Source: an uncultured bacterium (GTDB taxonomy: Bacteria; Bacillota; Clostridia; Oscillospirales; Acutalibacteraceae). Taken from it: DNA of 63,716 nucleotides. Below the pieces are notes generated by a model. The model saw nothing but the letters and a program-made list of their open reading frames with translations. It made no database searches and had not been told where the DNA came from. A program made the position numbers and the translations under genes. The stretch is from positions 1 through 63,716 of the forward strand of contig CAJMOH010000010.1 in the NCBI GenBank assembly GCA_905215055.1, written 5' to 3'. Shown piece by piece: positions 8,076-15,807 of the stretch. Position 1 is the stretch's first letter; each line of letters opens with the position of its first letter.

Positions 8076-8552
8076 CTATTTGTACAAAGCCACGCCGGAC
8101 TTGTCCACAGCCTCGTAGGCCTGGTGGAAATCGTAACCAAAGGCCTGATGAGCCGGGAACAGATCCGACAGAGGCACCAGCACAAAGGCCCTCTCCCGAA
8201 TGTGGGGATGGGGTACCGTCAGCTGGGGCGAGTCCGAGGAAAAGCCCTGGCACAGCAGCACGTCGATGTCAATGGTGCGGGAGCCGTGGTATTCCAGCCG
8301 CACCCGTCCCAGGCTTTTCTCAATTTCCAGGCAGCGCTCCAACAGCCGCTGGGGCTTCTGACTGGTCTCCAAAAGCACGCAGCAGTTTAGATAATTCTCC
8401 TGCTGGCTGGTCACGTCAAAGGGTTCCGTCTCATAGAGGTTGGAAAGCTTCAGCAGCCGAGTTCCCTCCAGCCGCTCCAGGGCATCCAGCGCCCTGGCCA
8501 GATTTTCCTCACGGTTCCCCAAATTGGAGCCAAGGCCCAATACAACCTGCAT
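8076..8552 (-). CDS. folK: 6-hydroxymethyl-7,8-dihydropterin pyrophosphokinase
   Basis: Transfers pyrophosphate from ATP to hydroxymethyl-dihydropterin, giving the substrate of FolP. At 158 residues it has standard HPPK features: LGLGSNLGNREENL at the N-terminus, NLYETEPFDVTSQ, YLNCCVLLET, and RTIDIDVLL followed by VPHPHIRERAFVLVPL. Its ATG overlaps the folB stop by one base (TAATG), so translation is coupled. Confidence 0.97.
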   Translation of the reverse strand: MQVVLGLGSNLGNREENLARALDALERLEGTRLLKLSNLYETEPFDVTSQQENYLNCCVLLETSQKPQRLLERCLEIEKSLGRVRLEYHGSRTIDIDVLLCQGFSSDSPQLTVPHPHIRERAFVLVPLSDLFPAHQAFGYDFHQAYEAVDKSGVALYK

Positions 8553-8923
8553 TACAGTCCCTCCCTCCGGCGCTGGGTAATCTCCACCGCCATGTAGTCA
8601 AATTCCGCTTTTACAGGGGCCTGGGGCTTTTTCAGCACCACGGTGATCTCCTCCACCTGGGGAAAGTCCTCCAGCACAGCGTCGCACACAACCTGAGCCG
8701 CCCGCTCAATCAAATCGCAGCTGGCCTGGGTAAAGGCCTGGCGGACGGTTTTTGTCACCGCCCCGTAGTTGACGGTGTCCTCCAAAGCGTCGGACCTTCT
8801 GGCCCGGGACAGGTCGGCCCTCAGGTCGATGTCCAGAACAAAGCTCTGGCCGTCCCGCTTCTCCTCCGGGTTCACCCCGTGATAGGCAAACAGCCGCAGC
8901 CCCTTGATTTTGATGGTATCCAT
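8552..8923 (-). CDS. folB: Dihydroneopterin aldolase
   Basis: Cleaves 7,8-dihydroneopterin to hydroxymethyl-dihydropterin and glycolaldehyde. The 123-residue length and motifs fit: IKGLRLFAYHGVNPEEK, DTVNYGAVTK, LIERAAQVVCDAVL, and VVLKKPQAPVKAEFDYMAVEI with the lysine of the active site. It lies 32 nt after folP and overlaps folK. Confidence 0.96.
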   Translation of the reverse strand: MDTIKIKGLRLFAYHGVNPEEKRDGQSFVLDIDLRADLSRARRSDALEDTVNYGAVTKTVRQAFTQASCDLIERAAQVVCDAVLEDFPQVEEITVVLKKPQAPVKAEFDYMAVEITQRRREGL

Positions 8924-8955
8924 TGGATAAGCCCCCTTCGTGAATCCAAGTCCCT

Positions 8956-9765
8956 TCAGGCGTTTTTCAAGGCGTCCGCCATTTTCGCGGCCTGAACCGC
9001 CTCCTTCACATCGTGAACCCGCACCAGGTCCGCGCCTCCCAAAATGGCGGCAGTATGGGCGGCAAGGGTGGCGGGCAGCCGCTGCTCAAAGGGCGGATTG
9101 CCGCAGAAAGCCCCTGTCACCCGTTTCCGGGAGGCCGCCATCAAAAAGGCGCAGCCCTCCACCCTGGTCCGCTCCACATGGGCCAGGAGGGTCAGGTTCT
9201 CCTCCAGGGTTTTCCCAAAGCCCACGCCGGGATCAAAGCACAGCCGCTCCCGGGAGATGCCCGCCGCCTTCGCGGCCTCCAGCCTGTCCAGAAAGAACGA
9301 GCGCACCCGGGCGCAGATATTTTCCCCGGTGGACCCTGGGTCCATGACAACGCAGCCGCAGTCTGACCCTGCCGCCACCTGGAGCATCTCCTCTCCAAAG
9401 CCGGTCACGTCGTTGAGGATGCTGGCTCCCGCCGCCAGGGCGCGCTGGGCCACCCAGGGATAGAAGGTGTCCACGGAAACCGGCAGGCCGGCGGCCCGCA
9501 CCACAGCGGGAATCACCTCCTGGATTCTAGCCCACTCCTCCTCCTGGGAAATGGCCTGATACCCAGGCCGGGTAGACTGGCCCCCGATGTCGATGATGTC
9601 CGCGCCCTCCCGGGCCATCTCCACCGCCCGGCTGACAGCCGCCTGCACGCTTTGGTATTTGCCCCCGTCGGAGAAGGAGTCCGGCGTCACGTTCAAAATG
9701 CCCATCACATAGGTGCGGGTCAGGGGAAGGGCAAAGGCCCCCGCCCGGAAAACCGGCCCGCCCAT
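8956..9765 (-). CDS. folP: Dihydropteroate synthase
   Basis: Joins hydroxymethyl-dihydropterin pyrophosphate with p-aminobenzoate; the sulfonamide target. The TIM-barrel protein is 269 residues long with the hallmark MGILNVTPDSFSDGG, DIIDIGGQSTRPG, SILNDVTGF, CFDPGVGFGK and a C-terminal RVHDVKEAVQAAKM. ATG 9765 overlaps the folE stop in TGATG, indicating coupled translation. An open frame runs further upstream inside folE but lacks FolP homology. Confidence 0.97.
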   Translation of the reverse strand: MGGPVFRAGAFALPLTRTYVMGILNVTPDSFSDGGKYQSVQAAVSRAVEMAREGADIIDIGGQSTRPGYQAISQEEEWARIQEVIPAVVRAAGLPVSVDTFYPWVAQRALAAGASILNDVTGFGEEMLQVAAGSDCGCVVMDPGSTGENICARVRSFFLDRLEAAKAAGISRERLCFDPGVGFGKTLEENLTLLAHVERTRVEGCAFLMAASRKRVTGAFCGNPPFEQRLPATLAAHTAAILGGADLVRVHDVKEAVQAAKMADALKNA

Positions 9766-10328
9766 CACCTGCCCCCCAGCAGGGACATAACCTCGGCCCG
9801 GGTTTTGGCGTCGGAGCGCATGCAGCCCCGCAGGGCGGAGGTCTGGGTCATAGAGCCGGCGGCCCTGGCGCCCCGCATGGTCATGCACAGATGCTCGGCC
9901 TGGATGAACACCGCCACCCCCAAGGGGTCCAGGTTTTCGTAAAGAAAGTCGGCAATCTGCCCGGTCAGCCGCTCCTGCACCTGGGGCCGGCGGGCAAAGC
10001 AGTCCACAATCCGGGCAAACTTGGAAAGGCCGATAATCCGCCCGTTTTTGGGGATGTAGGCGATGTGCGCCCGGCCGATGAAGGGCAGCAGGTGATGCTC
10101 GCACACCGAGTAGAGAGGGATGTCCTTCACCAGCACCAGCTCGTCGTGGCGGCCGCCCTCGTTGAAGATTTTCAAATGCTCCAGGGGATCCGATTCCAGC
10201 CCGGAAAAGATTTCCTCATACATGCGGGCCACCCGGCCGGGAGTTTCCAGCAGCCCTTCCCGGCTGGGGTCCTCCCCTACGGCCTCCAGGATCTCCCGGA
10301 CAGCCCGTTCTATGCGTTCTTTATCCAT
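9765..10328 (-). CDS. folE: GTP cyclohydrolase I
   Basis: First step of folate synthesis: GTP to dihydroneopterin triphosphate. The 187-residue product keeps the zinc ligands Cys76 and His79 (SVCEHHLLPF) and Cys148 (HLCMTMRG), plus QVQERLTGQIADFL. ATG 10328 has AAGGAGG close upstream. It heads the operon folE-folP-folB-folK. A phosphatase step and pABA genes are not in the window. Confidence 0.96.
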   Translation of the reverse strand: MDKERIERAVREILEAVGEDPSREGLLETPGRVARMYEEIFSGLESDPLEHLKIFNEGGRHDELVLVKDIPLYSVCEHHLLPFIGRAHIAYIPKNGRIIGLSKFARIVDCFARRPQVQERLTGQIADFLYENLDPLGVAVFIQAEHLCMTMRGARAAGSMTQTSALRGCMRSDAKTRAEVMSLLGGR

Positions 10329-10556
10329 GATTGTCCCCCTCCTTGGGTTCCTGCTTGCGCCAAAAGCCCCCTCAAAAATACCCCCTGCGGCACGGCAGCT
10401 CAGGCACGGGGTCTTTCCCGCCCTTGCCGCAGGCAAGAAGGCGGCTTGACAGCGGAGGCGCTCCTGTTTCCCTGCATCTCTTTCTTCAGCGCTTCGCGCT
10501 GTTTTAAGGGCCGTGAAGCTCCGCTCCACACCTGGCAAACTGTTGAACAAGCTAGA
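10329..10556 (-). other. 228-nt untranslated region upstream of folE
   Basis: Several stems can form, including cagcgc-ttc-gcgctg (about 10488-10502, followed by T's on the plus strand) and cttgcc-tgc-ggcaag. An open frame continues from folE but has no ribosome binding site. I looked for a tetrahydrofolate riboswitch core and did not recognise one. Confidence 0.4.
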
Positions 10557-11300
10557 TCAATGCGTTCCCTCGCCTGGGACGTTTTTCTTCAGCAAGTCCT
10601 TCACAATCTCCCCGGCCAGGATCAGTCCCGCCACGCTGGGAACAAAGGCCAGGCTCCCTGGGGTGGGACGGCCCGCGGTGCCTTTTTGGTCTCCCTCCTG
10701 GGCGGCGGCAGGAACGGCGGATTCCTCTGTGGAGTACACCGCCTTCACCCCGGTGACGCCCCGGCGCTTCAGTTCCCGCCGCATAACCCGGGCCAGGGGG
10801 CACACGCTGGTCTTTTCAAGGGGCGCCACCCGAAAGGCGGTGGGGTCAAATTTGTTTCCCGCCCCCATACAACTGATTACCGGCGTCCCAGCCTGCCGGC
10901 ACCGAAGGATCAGCTCGATTTTCGAGGTCACGGTGTCGATGGCGTCAGCCACATAGTCATACTGGGAGAAGTCCACCTTCCCGGCGTTTTCCGGGGTAAA
11001 AAACAGGGCGTGGGCCTCCACCCGGCAGGCAGGGTTGATCCCCAGCACCCGCTCTCTGGCCGCCTCCACCTTGAGACGGCCCACGGTGTCCTCCAGGGCG
11101 ATGATCTGCCGGTTGATGTTGGTCAGGCTTACCGCGTCCCCGTCAAACAGGTCCAAGGCCCCGACGCCGCTGCGGGCCAGGGCCTCTACCACATAGCCCC
11201 CCACGCCTCCAATGCCGAACACGGCCACCCGGGAGCCTTGGAGCTTTGCCAGCCCTTCGGTCCCAATGAGCAGCTCCTCTCTGGAAAATCGATGCAGCAC
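10557..11300 (-). CDS. tcdA: tRNA threonylcarbamoyladenosine dehydratase (ThiF/E1-like)
   Basis: ATP-dependent enzyme converting t6A37 of ANN-decoding tRNAs to its cyclic form. The 247-residue protein starts with RFSREELLIGTEGLAKLQ, then the E1-type nucleotide motif VFGIGGVGGYVVEALARSG, LFDGDAVSLTNINRQI and DYVADAIDTVTSK, a set typical of TcdA/YgdL. The start is GTG 11300, with AAAGGAGGA 6 nt upstream. It follows comF by 13 nt. Confidence 0.92.
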   Translation of the reverse strand: MLHRFSREELLIGTEGLAKLQGSRVAVFGIGGVGGYVVEALARSGVGALDLFDGDAVSLTNINRQIIALEDTVGRLKVEAARERVLGINPACRVEAHALFFTPENAGKVDFSQYDYVADAIDTVTSKIELILRCRQAGTPVISCMGAGNKFDPTAFRVAPLEKTSVCPLARVMRRELKRRGVTGVKAVYSTEESAVPAAAQEGDQKGTAGRPTPGSLAFVPSVAGLILAGEIVKDLLKKNVPGEGTH

Positions 11301-11313
11301 AGCAACTCCTCCT

Positions 11314-11997
11314 TTACGATTCCTCCGGGGGAATGGACGCGCTGGCGGCGCACAGTCCCGTCACAGAGCCGGCCCCCGCCCGGTACAGGGCCTGGGCGCA
11401 GGACCGCAGCGTAGCCCCGGTGGTGACAATGTCATCCACCAGAAGCAGCCGTTTCCCCAGGGCGGCTCCGGAGGCTCGGTAAACTCCCCGCACATTGTCC
11501 GCCCGCTGGACTCTGGTGAGCTGATGCTGGGTCTGGGTTTCCTTTACCTGCTCCAGCAACCCCCAGCTGGGCAGCTTCAGCTCCCTGGCCACGGACCTCG
11601 CCAGCAGCTGGCTTTGGTTATACCCCCGCCGCTGCAGCTTTTTTGGGGACATCGGCACCCAGGTCACACCGTCAAAGGGCATCCCCAGAGCCTGGGCGGT
11701 TTGGGCCATCATCTGGCCAATAGGCCCGGCCAAGGCCCGCTCCTCCTGAAATTTCAGCCGGTGCAGGGTGTGCCGGAACCCCTTCTCGTACAGCAGGGAC
11801 GACGCCGCGGTCAGCCGTCCGGCTTCCGCTCCCTCCAAAGGGAACGCCCGCAGAATGGGCTCTTTGGGAAGAGCGGCAGCGCACGCCGGGCAAAACAGCC
11901 TTTCGGGGCGCACCGCTTTTCCACAGGCAAGGCACCGGGCGGGGAAAAACAGGCACCAAAGCCGCTCCCGCCAGGAGGCCCTTCGAACAGCCCTCAA
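11314..11997 (-). CDS. comF: ComF family phosphoribosyltransferase-like protein
   Basis: A 227-residue protein of the ComF/GntX family, linked to DNA uptake in competent bacteria. The N-terminus has a four-cysteine zinc site (CLAC ... CPAC), followed by LHRLKFQEERALAGPIG, WVPMSPKKLQRRGYNQSQLLAR and the PRPP motif VDDIVTTGATLRSCA. The start appears to be TTG 11997, overlapping the galT stop (TTGA), without a clear Shine-Dalgarno, so translation would depend on galT. No comFA helicase is adjacent. Confidence 0.88.
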   Translation of the reverse strand: MRAVRRASWRERLWCLFFPARCLACGKAVRPERLFCPACAAALPKEPILRAFPLEGAEAGRLTAASSLLYEKGFRHTLHRLKFQEERALAGPIGQMMAQTAQALGMPFDGVTWVPMSPKKLQRRGYNQSQLLARSVARELKLPSWGLLEQVKETQTQHQLTRVQRADNVRGVYRASGAALGKRLLLVDDIVTTGATLRSCAQALYRAGAGSVTGLCAASASIPPEES

Positions 11998-13502
11998 ACG
12001 CTCTGGCAGAACCGGCGGAAGGCGGCCTGTCCCTCTTCCGTGTCCTTGTAGACTCCGGCGTTGCCCAAAATCTTTCCAAAGATGGCCCCCACACTCTCCT
12101 GGATGGCCCGCCTGGTGTCGCCCTCTCCGGCGCCGGCGGCCTTCAGCTCCTCAAACCAGGGCTGGTGCTTCTCCATCTCCGGCCGGGCCATGATTTCAGA
12201 GGCCTGGGCGGGGTCCTTCAGGGCCTGCTCCAGCAGCTGGGTTTCGGCCAGCAGCCGGGGGGGCAGAATGGCCAGACCCATCACCTCGATAAGACCGATA
12301 TTCTCCTTTTTGATGTGGTGGTACTGGGCGTGGGGATGGAACAGCCCCAGGGGATGCTCCGGGGTGGTGCGGTTGTTCCGCAGCACCAGGTCCAGCTCGT
12401 AGTCCACGCCCCGCCGCCGGGCAATGGGGGTGATGGTGTTGTGGGGGGTGTCCCCGGTGTGGGACAAAATGTCCGCGCTCTCGTCGGAATACTCCCGCCA
12501 CGCCTGCAAAATCCTGTCCGCCAGCTCCACCAGGCGCTGGGGCTTTTCCCCCCGCAGGCGAATCACCGACATGGGCCAGTGGACAATGCCGGCCTCCACG
12601 TCCTCAAAGCCCGGGAAGGACAGGGGCTCCCGCACCGGGGCCTTGGCCATGGGAAACTCGTACCGGCCTCCCTGGAAGTGATCGTGGGTGAGGATGGAGC
12701 CGCCCACAATGGGCAGGTCCGCGTTGGAGCCCACAAAGTAGTGGGGAAGAAAGGTGACAAACTCCAGCAGCCGGGCCATAGACTCCCGGCTGACCTTCAT
12801 GGGCCGGTGCTGGCCGGAAAGCACAATACAGTGCTCGTTGTAGTACACATAGGGGGAATACTGCAAAAACCACGGCTCGCCCCCCAGCTCCAGGGGGATC
12901 AGCCGGTGGTTGCCCCGAGCGGCCTGGTTCACGCTGCCCAAATAGCCCTCGTTTTCCCGGCACAGGGCGCACTTGGGATAGCCCGCCTGGGGGGCGTTTT
13001 TGGCGGCGGCAATGGCCTTGGGATCCTTCTCCGGCTTGGACAGGTTGATGGTGATAACCAAATCCCCGTAAGGGGTGGGGGCGGTCCACAGCTTGTCCTT
13101 TTCAATCCGGTCCACCCGGATGTAGTTGGAGGACCGGGCCAGCTGGTAATAGTAGTCTGTGGCGCACTGGGGGTCCGTCTCGTACCGGTCGTAAAACTCC
13201 TTCACCACCTGAGAGGGCCGGGGCATCAGGCAGTTCATCAGCTCGGTGTCAAACTGGTCCCGAGCGTCCCGGGTGTCCGGGCTAAGAATTCCCGCCTCCG
13301 CGGCGTACTGGCACAGGGCCTCCAGCGGCTCCGCGGGATAGGGAAGCTCCTCCTCCACTGGCTGCGGCTCAAACTCCCGCAGGCCCAGCAGGGCCAGCAT
13401 CCGGTTGGCGGCATAGGCTTCGTCCTCCTGGGCGATCAGGCCCCTCTGCAATCCATAGTGTACCAGTCGGCTGATCTCCAGGCTGAGCTTTTTTGTCTCC
13501 AT
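11994..13502 (-). CDS. galT: UDP-glucose--hexose-1-phosphate uridylyltransferase (GalT, Firmicutes type)
   Basis: Leloir pathway enzyme exchanging UMP between UDP-glucose and galactose 1-phosphate. The 502-residue length matches the Gram-positive GalT2 family. Visible: CALCRENEGYLG, YVYYNEHCIVLSGQHRPM, GGSILTHDHFQGG and the late LGLFHPHAQYHHIKKENIG region. It starts at ATG 13502 and begins a run galT-comF-tcdA on the minus strand. galK and galE are not nearby. Confidence 0.95.
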   Translation of the reverse strand: METKKLSLEISRLVHYGLQRGLIAQEDEAYAANRMLALLGLREFEPQPVEEELPYPAEPLEALCQYAAEAGILSPDTRDARDQFDTELMNCLMPRPSQVVKEFYDRYETDPQCATDYYYQLARSSNYIRVDRIEKDKLWTAPTPYGDLVITINLSKPEKDPKAIAAAKNAPQAGYPKCALCRENEGYLGSVNQAARGNHRLIPLELGGEPWFLQYSPYVYYNEHCIVLSGQHRPMKVSRESMARLLEFVTFLPHYFVGSNADLPIVGGSILTHDHFQGGRYEFPMAKAPVREPLSFPGFEDVEAGIVHWPMSVIRLRGEKPQRLVELADRILQAWREYSDESADILSHTGDTPHNTITPIARRRGVDYELDLVLRNNRTTPEHPLGLFHPHAQYHHIKKENIGLIEVMGLAILPPRLLAETQLLEQALKDPAQASEIMARPEMEKHQPWFEELKAAGAGEGDTRRAIQESVGAIFGKILGNAGVYKDTEEGQAAFRRFCQSV

Positions 13503-13584
13503 ACAACTTCACCCTTTCTCCGATGTGCTCTTATTTTACACCAGAACCGCGGATTGCACAAGGCATCCGGCAGGGGAAATTGCG

Positions 13585-13616
13585 AGGGGGCCGCCGCGAA
13601 CGCGGCGCCCCCCTCC
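13585..13616 (-). terminator. Strong hairpin after the GH25 gene
   Basis: GAGGGGGCCGCCGCG pairs with CGCGGCGCCCCCCTC around a short loop. The T tract that follows on the minus strand is poor, so termination is probable rather than certain. Confidence 0.5.
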
Positions 13617-13628
13617 TTGAGCGCTTCT

Positions 13629-14492
13629 TCAGCCTTGGGCGTTGAGTTTGTCCAGCACCTTGGCAATCACTGTCAAGGCCCGGATATAGGTTTCGCTGCC
13701 GTCAATCTGGGTCTGCTCGCCGGGGGCGCCGGTGCCGGAAAGCCCCAGCTCCCGGTACACCTGCTCCACCGCCGCCTTTGCCCACGCCGGCAGAGAGGCC
13801 ATGGTCTTGTACTTTTCCTCGTTCTCCTGATAGACCTTTTGGGCCTCCGCGCGGGCCAGAGCGGTCACCTCCGCCTGGGTCATGTCCTCGTCCTCCTTTC
13901 CACCTGTCAGGGCCGGGTAATCCTTGTAGGCCCAATCCCCGTCAAAGGTTTTTCCGTTCAGCACCAGCTGGTTGGTAAACTGCCAAATCCCATAGGGCTT
14001 GGTGTAGTCCAGCTGGCTGCTCCATTGGGCCACCCACTTGTCGTAAGGGTCCAAGCGGGGGCTGTTCAGGCGGGTCTCCATCCAGGAGAGAGAGGCGTAA
14101 ATTCCGCAGTACAGCCCGGCCTTCTCCACAGCCTGACAATAGGCCGCCACATTGTCGATCAGCGCCTCGCCGCTGGGCAGGGAGCTGTCCTCCACATCCA
14201 GCCACACGCCGTAGGGGGGCCTGCGCCCGTTGAGAAGCCGCAGGGTATGAGCGGCCTCGCTTTGGGCCATTGCCAGGGTTTTGGCATAGGAATACAGATA
14301 GGTTCCCCAGGGGATGCCCGCTTCCCAGCACTTTTTCACGTTGGCCTCAAACTGGGAATCGTCCTGGTTCGGGTAGTCGCCGCCATAGCCGCAGCGGATG
14401 ATGACAAACTCCACCTGGCCCTTCAGGGCGGCAATGTCCACGTTGCCGTTAAACTCGGAGATGTCAATGCCCCGTTTGGGAAATTCCGCCAT
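13629..14492 (-). CDS. Glycoside hydrolase family 25 lysozyme-like protein
   Basis: Muramidase fold cleaving the MurNAc-GlcNAc bond of peptidoglycan. GH25 features: RGIDISEFNG at residues 7-16 (Asp10), FVIIRCGYG, and the catalytic WLDVED (Asp99 and Glu101), followed by GIYASLSWM and KPYGIWQFT. The last 85 residues form a separate charged helical region after KEDEDMTQAEVT. There is no signal peptide, so secretion must use another route, or the protein acts after lysis like a phage endolysin. GGGAGG lies just upstream of ATG 14492. It follows a broken SLH gene by 62 nt. Confidence 0.88.
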   Translation of the reverse strand: MAEFPKRGIDISEFNGNVDIAALKGQVEFVIIRCGYGGDYPNQDDSQFEANVKKCWEAGIPWGTYLYSYAKTLAMAQSEAAHTLRLLNGRRPPYGVWLDVEDSSLPSGEALIDNVAAYCQAVEKAGLYCGIYASLSWMETRLNSPRLDPYDKWVAQWSSQLDYTKPYGIWQFTNQLVLNGKTFDGDWAYKDYPALTGGKEDEDMTQAEVTALARAEAQKVYQENEEKYKTMASLPAWAKAAVEQVYRELGLSGTGAPGEQTQIDGSETYIRALTVIAKVLDKLNAQG

Positions 14493-14554
14493 GGTGTCAC
14501 CTCCCCTCTGGGAAAGGGTTCCCGGGCTATTCTATGCAGCGGGAGGGACAACGG

Positions 14555-15047
14555 TCACGGCAGGCTCCAAAACCGGTCCAGCACTTGGGCCGCCTGGCCC
14601 CGAAGGACAAAGCGCCCCAGGCTTCCCCTGGGGAACAGGCCATTCTCCCTGGCCCAAGAGACGGCCTCATCCCCAGAGGCGTTTTTCTCTCTGGGACTGC
14701 CCCTCCAGCGCCACAGCGCCAGAGCCAGCTCCTCCCAGGAGAGGGACCGGTCCGGGAAAAACCGGCCGTTTCCCCCGCCCTCCATCAATCCCCGGCAGGC
14801 GCACCAGTCCGCCGCCTCCCCGTAATAGGCGCGGGGGCTTACATCCAGGAAAAAGCCCCGCCGCCCGGTGAAGCACCGCGGCCAGCATTCCCCGGGTCAT
14901 GGGCCGGCAGGGGCCAAACCGGGTGACAGCCACCCCCAAAAACCAGCCCCGGCGGCAGCAGCGGACAATGGCGTCTCGAAAGGGGCTTTCTCCAATGTCG
15001 GTAAAAGACGCGCCTTGGCTGGAAGCAGGCGATTCTCCCCTGTTCAC
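14555..15047 (-). pseudogene. Small SLH-domain protein split by a frameshift
   Basis: Two overlapping minus-strand frames together give three SLH repeats. Frame one starts at GTG 15047 (AGGAGG 7 nt upstream) and carries SFTDIGESPFRDAIV ... MTRGMLAAVLHR. Near 14850-14862, beside a run of G/C, homology moves to another frame: FLDVSPRAYYGEAADW, GLMEGGGNGRFFPDRSL, then a third repeat ending FVLRGQAAQVLDRF and a stop at 14555. One base deleted or inserted explains it. It could be a decayed gene, a sequencing error, or recoding. No signal peptide is evident in frame one. Confidence 0.6.
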
Positions 15048-15117
15048 GGTCCCCCTCCTCTCTGGGATATTCCCCATTTGTTTAGGTTATTATATCTCTA
15101 AAGAAAAGTAGAGTCAG

Positions 15118-15152
15118 CTACATTTTACTAGTATTTTCCTTCGCCAATGTAG
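15118..15152. promoter_or_regulatory. Inverted repeat in the divergent promoter region
   Basis: CTACATT (15118-15124) and AATGTAG (15146-15152) form a perfect 7-bp inverted repeat in the AT-rich gap between the SLH gene and the XRE gene. A -10-like TGTAAT follows at about 15153. It may be the operator of the XRE regulator; this is a guess from position. Confidence 0.35.
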
Positions 15153-15183
15153 TGTAATCTAAAAGGGACAGGAGGGAAACGGC

Positions 15184-15495
15184 GTGGACTGTTTGGAACG
15201 AATTCGATACTTGCTGAAGGAGCGGGGCTGGAGCGTGTACCGTCTGGCCCAGGAGGCAGGGGTGCCTCAGTCCACCCTGGCAAACCTGTTTTTGCGAAAC
15301 AACATGCCCACCATCCCCACGCTGGAGCGGATTTGCCAGGCCCTGGGCATCACCCTGGGGGAATTTTTCGCCGAGGAGCCTACCCTGCCCTCCCAGGGGG
15401 AACTGACCGCCCAGCTGCTAGGAGAGTGGGAAAAGCTTTCCCCCAGCCAGAGGCAGCTTGTGCTGGAGCTGGTCCGCCAGCTTTCCAGGTCCTGA
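15184..15495 (+). CDS. XRE-family transcriptional regulator
   Basis: A 103-residue protein with a single helix-turn-helix of the Cro/C1 type in its first 65 residues (RIRYLLKERGWSVYRLAQEAGVPQSTLANL, then TIPTLERICQALGITLGEFF) and a short helical tail beginning LSPSQRQLVLELV. GTG 15184 is supported by AGGAGG 8 nt upstream. It is divergent from the SLH/GH25 pair. Targets are unknown; this chromosomal type often controls its own promoter. Confidence 0.85.
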   Translation: MDCLERIRYLLKERGWSVYRLAQEAGVPQSTLANLFLRNNMPTIPTLERICQALGITLGEFFAEEPTLPSQGELTAQLLGEWEKLSPSQRQLVLELVRQLSRS

Positions 15496-15527
15496 AGGGG
15501 CTGGAACAAATTTTTTTGAAATCACGC

Positions 15528-15557
15528 TTGACAAGCGCCTGTAAAATCTGGTATACT
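15528..15557 (+). promoter_or_regulatory. Promoter of tRNA-Val
   Basis: TTGACA (15528-15533), 18-nt spacer, TATACT (15552-15557), 12 nt before the mature tRNA 5' end. Confidence 0.8.
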
Positions 15558-15569
15558 AGCGTTCGTTAC

Positions 15570-15646
15570 GGGGGCATAGCTCAGCTGGTTAGAGCGCCTG
15601 CTTCACACGTAGGAGGTCACAGGTTCGAGTCCTGTTGTCCCCACCA
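15570..15646 (+). tRNA. tRNA-Val (CAC)
   Basis: The cloverleaf is complete: acceptor GGGGGCA / TGTCCCC, D stem GCTC/GAGC, anticodon stem CCTGC / GTAGG with loop TTCACAC (anticodon CAC), and T arm ACAGG-TTCGAGT-CCTGT. CCA is encoded. It reads the GUG codon. Confidence 0.93.
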
Positions 15647-15668
15647 AAGGGTTTATCCCCGCACAGAT

Positions 15669-15705
15669 CGCGAGCTTCATTTTTGGGAAGCTCGCGGTTT
15701 TTTTA
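15669..15705 (+). terminator. Terminator of tRNA-Val
   Basis: CGCGAGCTTC (15669-15678) pairs with GAAGCTCGCG (15687-15696), followed by T7. Confidence 0.9.
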
Positions 15706-15751
15706 TTTCCGCTGGTTTCAGAAATCCGCCGGACCGCCCCTAAAAGAAGAA

Positions 15752-15786
15752 CAAGGCCGCTGGGATGGTTTCCCAGCGGCCTTTGT
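15752..15786 (-). terminator. Terminator of helD
   Basis: AAGGCCGCTGGGA / TCCCAGCGGCCTT stem, loop TGGTT; on the minus strand it follows helD and ends in a U-rich stretch. Confidence 0.8.
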
Positions 15787-15807
15787 GCATCGTATCAGGG
15801 TGTGTTG

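Noticed and set aside
10329..10556. Possible tetrahydrofolate riboswitch upstream of folE
   Set aside because: The position is right, but I could not match the conserved THF core; only generic hairpins are visible.
12165..14825. Very long plus-strand open frame across galT and the GH25 gene
   Set aside because: Shadow of GC-rich genes on the minus strand; the product has no domain and the minus-strand genes are unambiguous.
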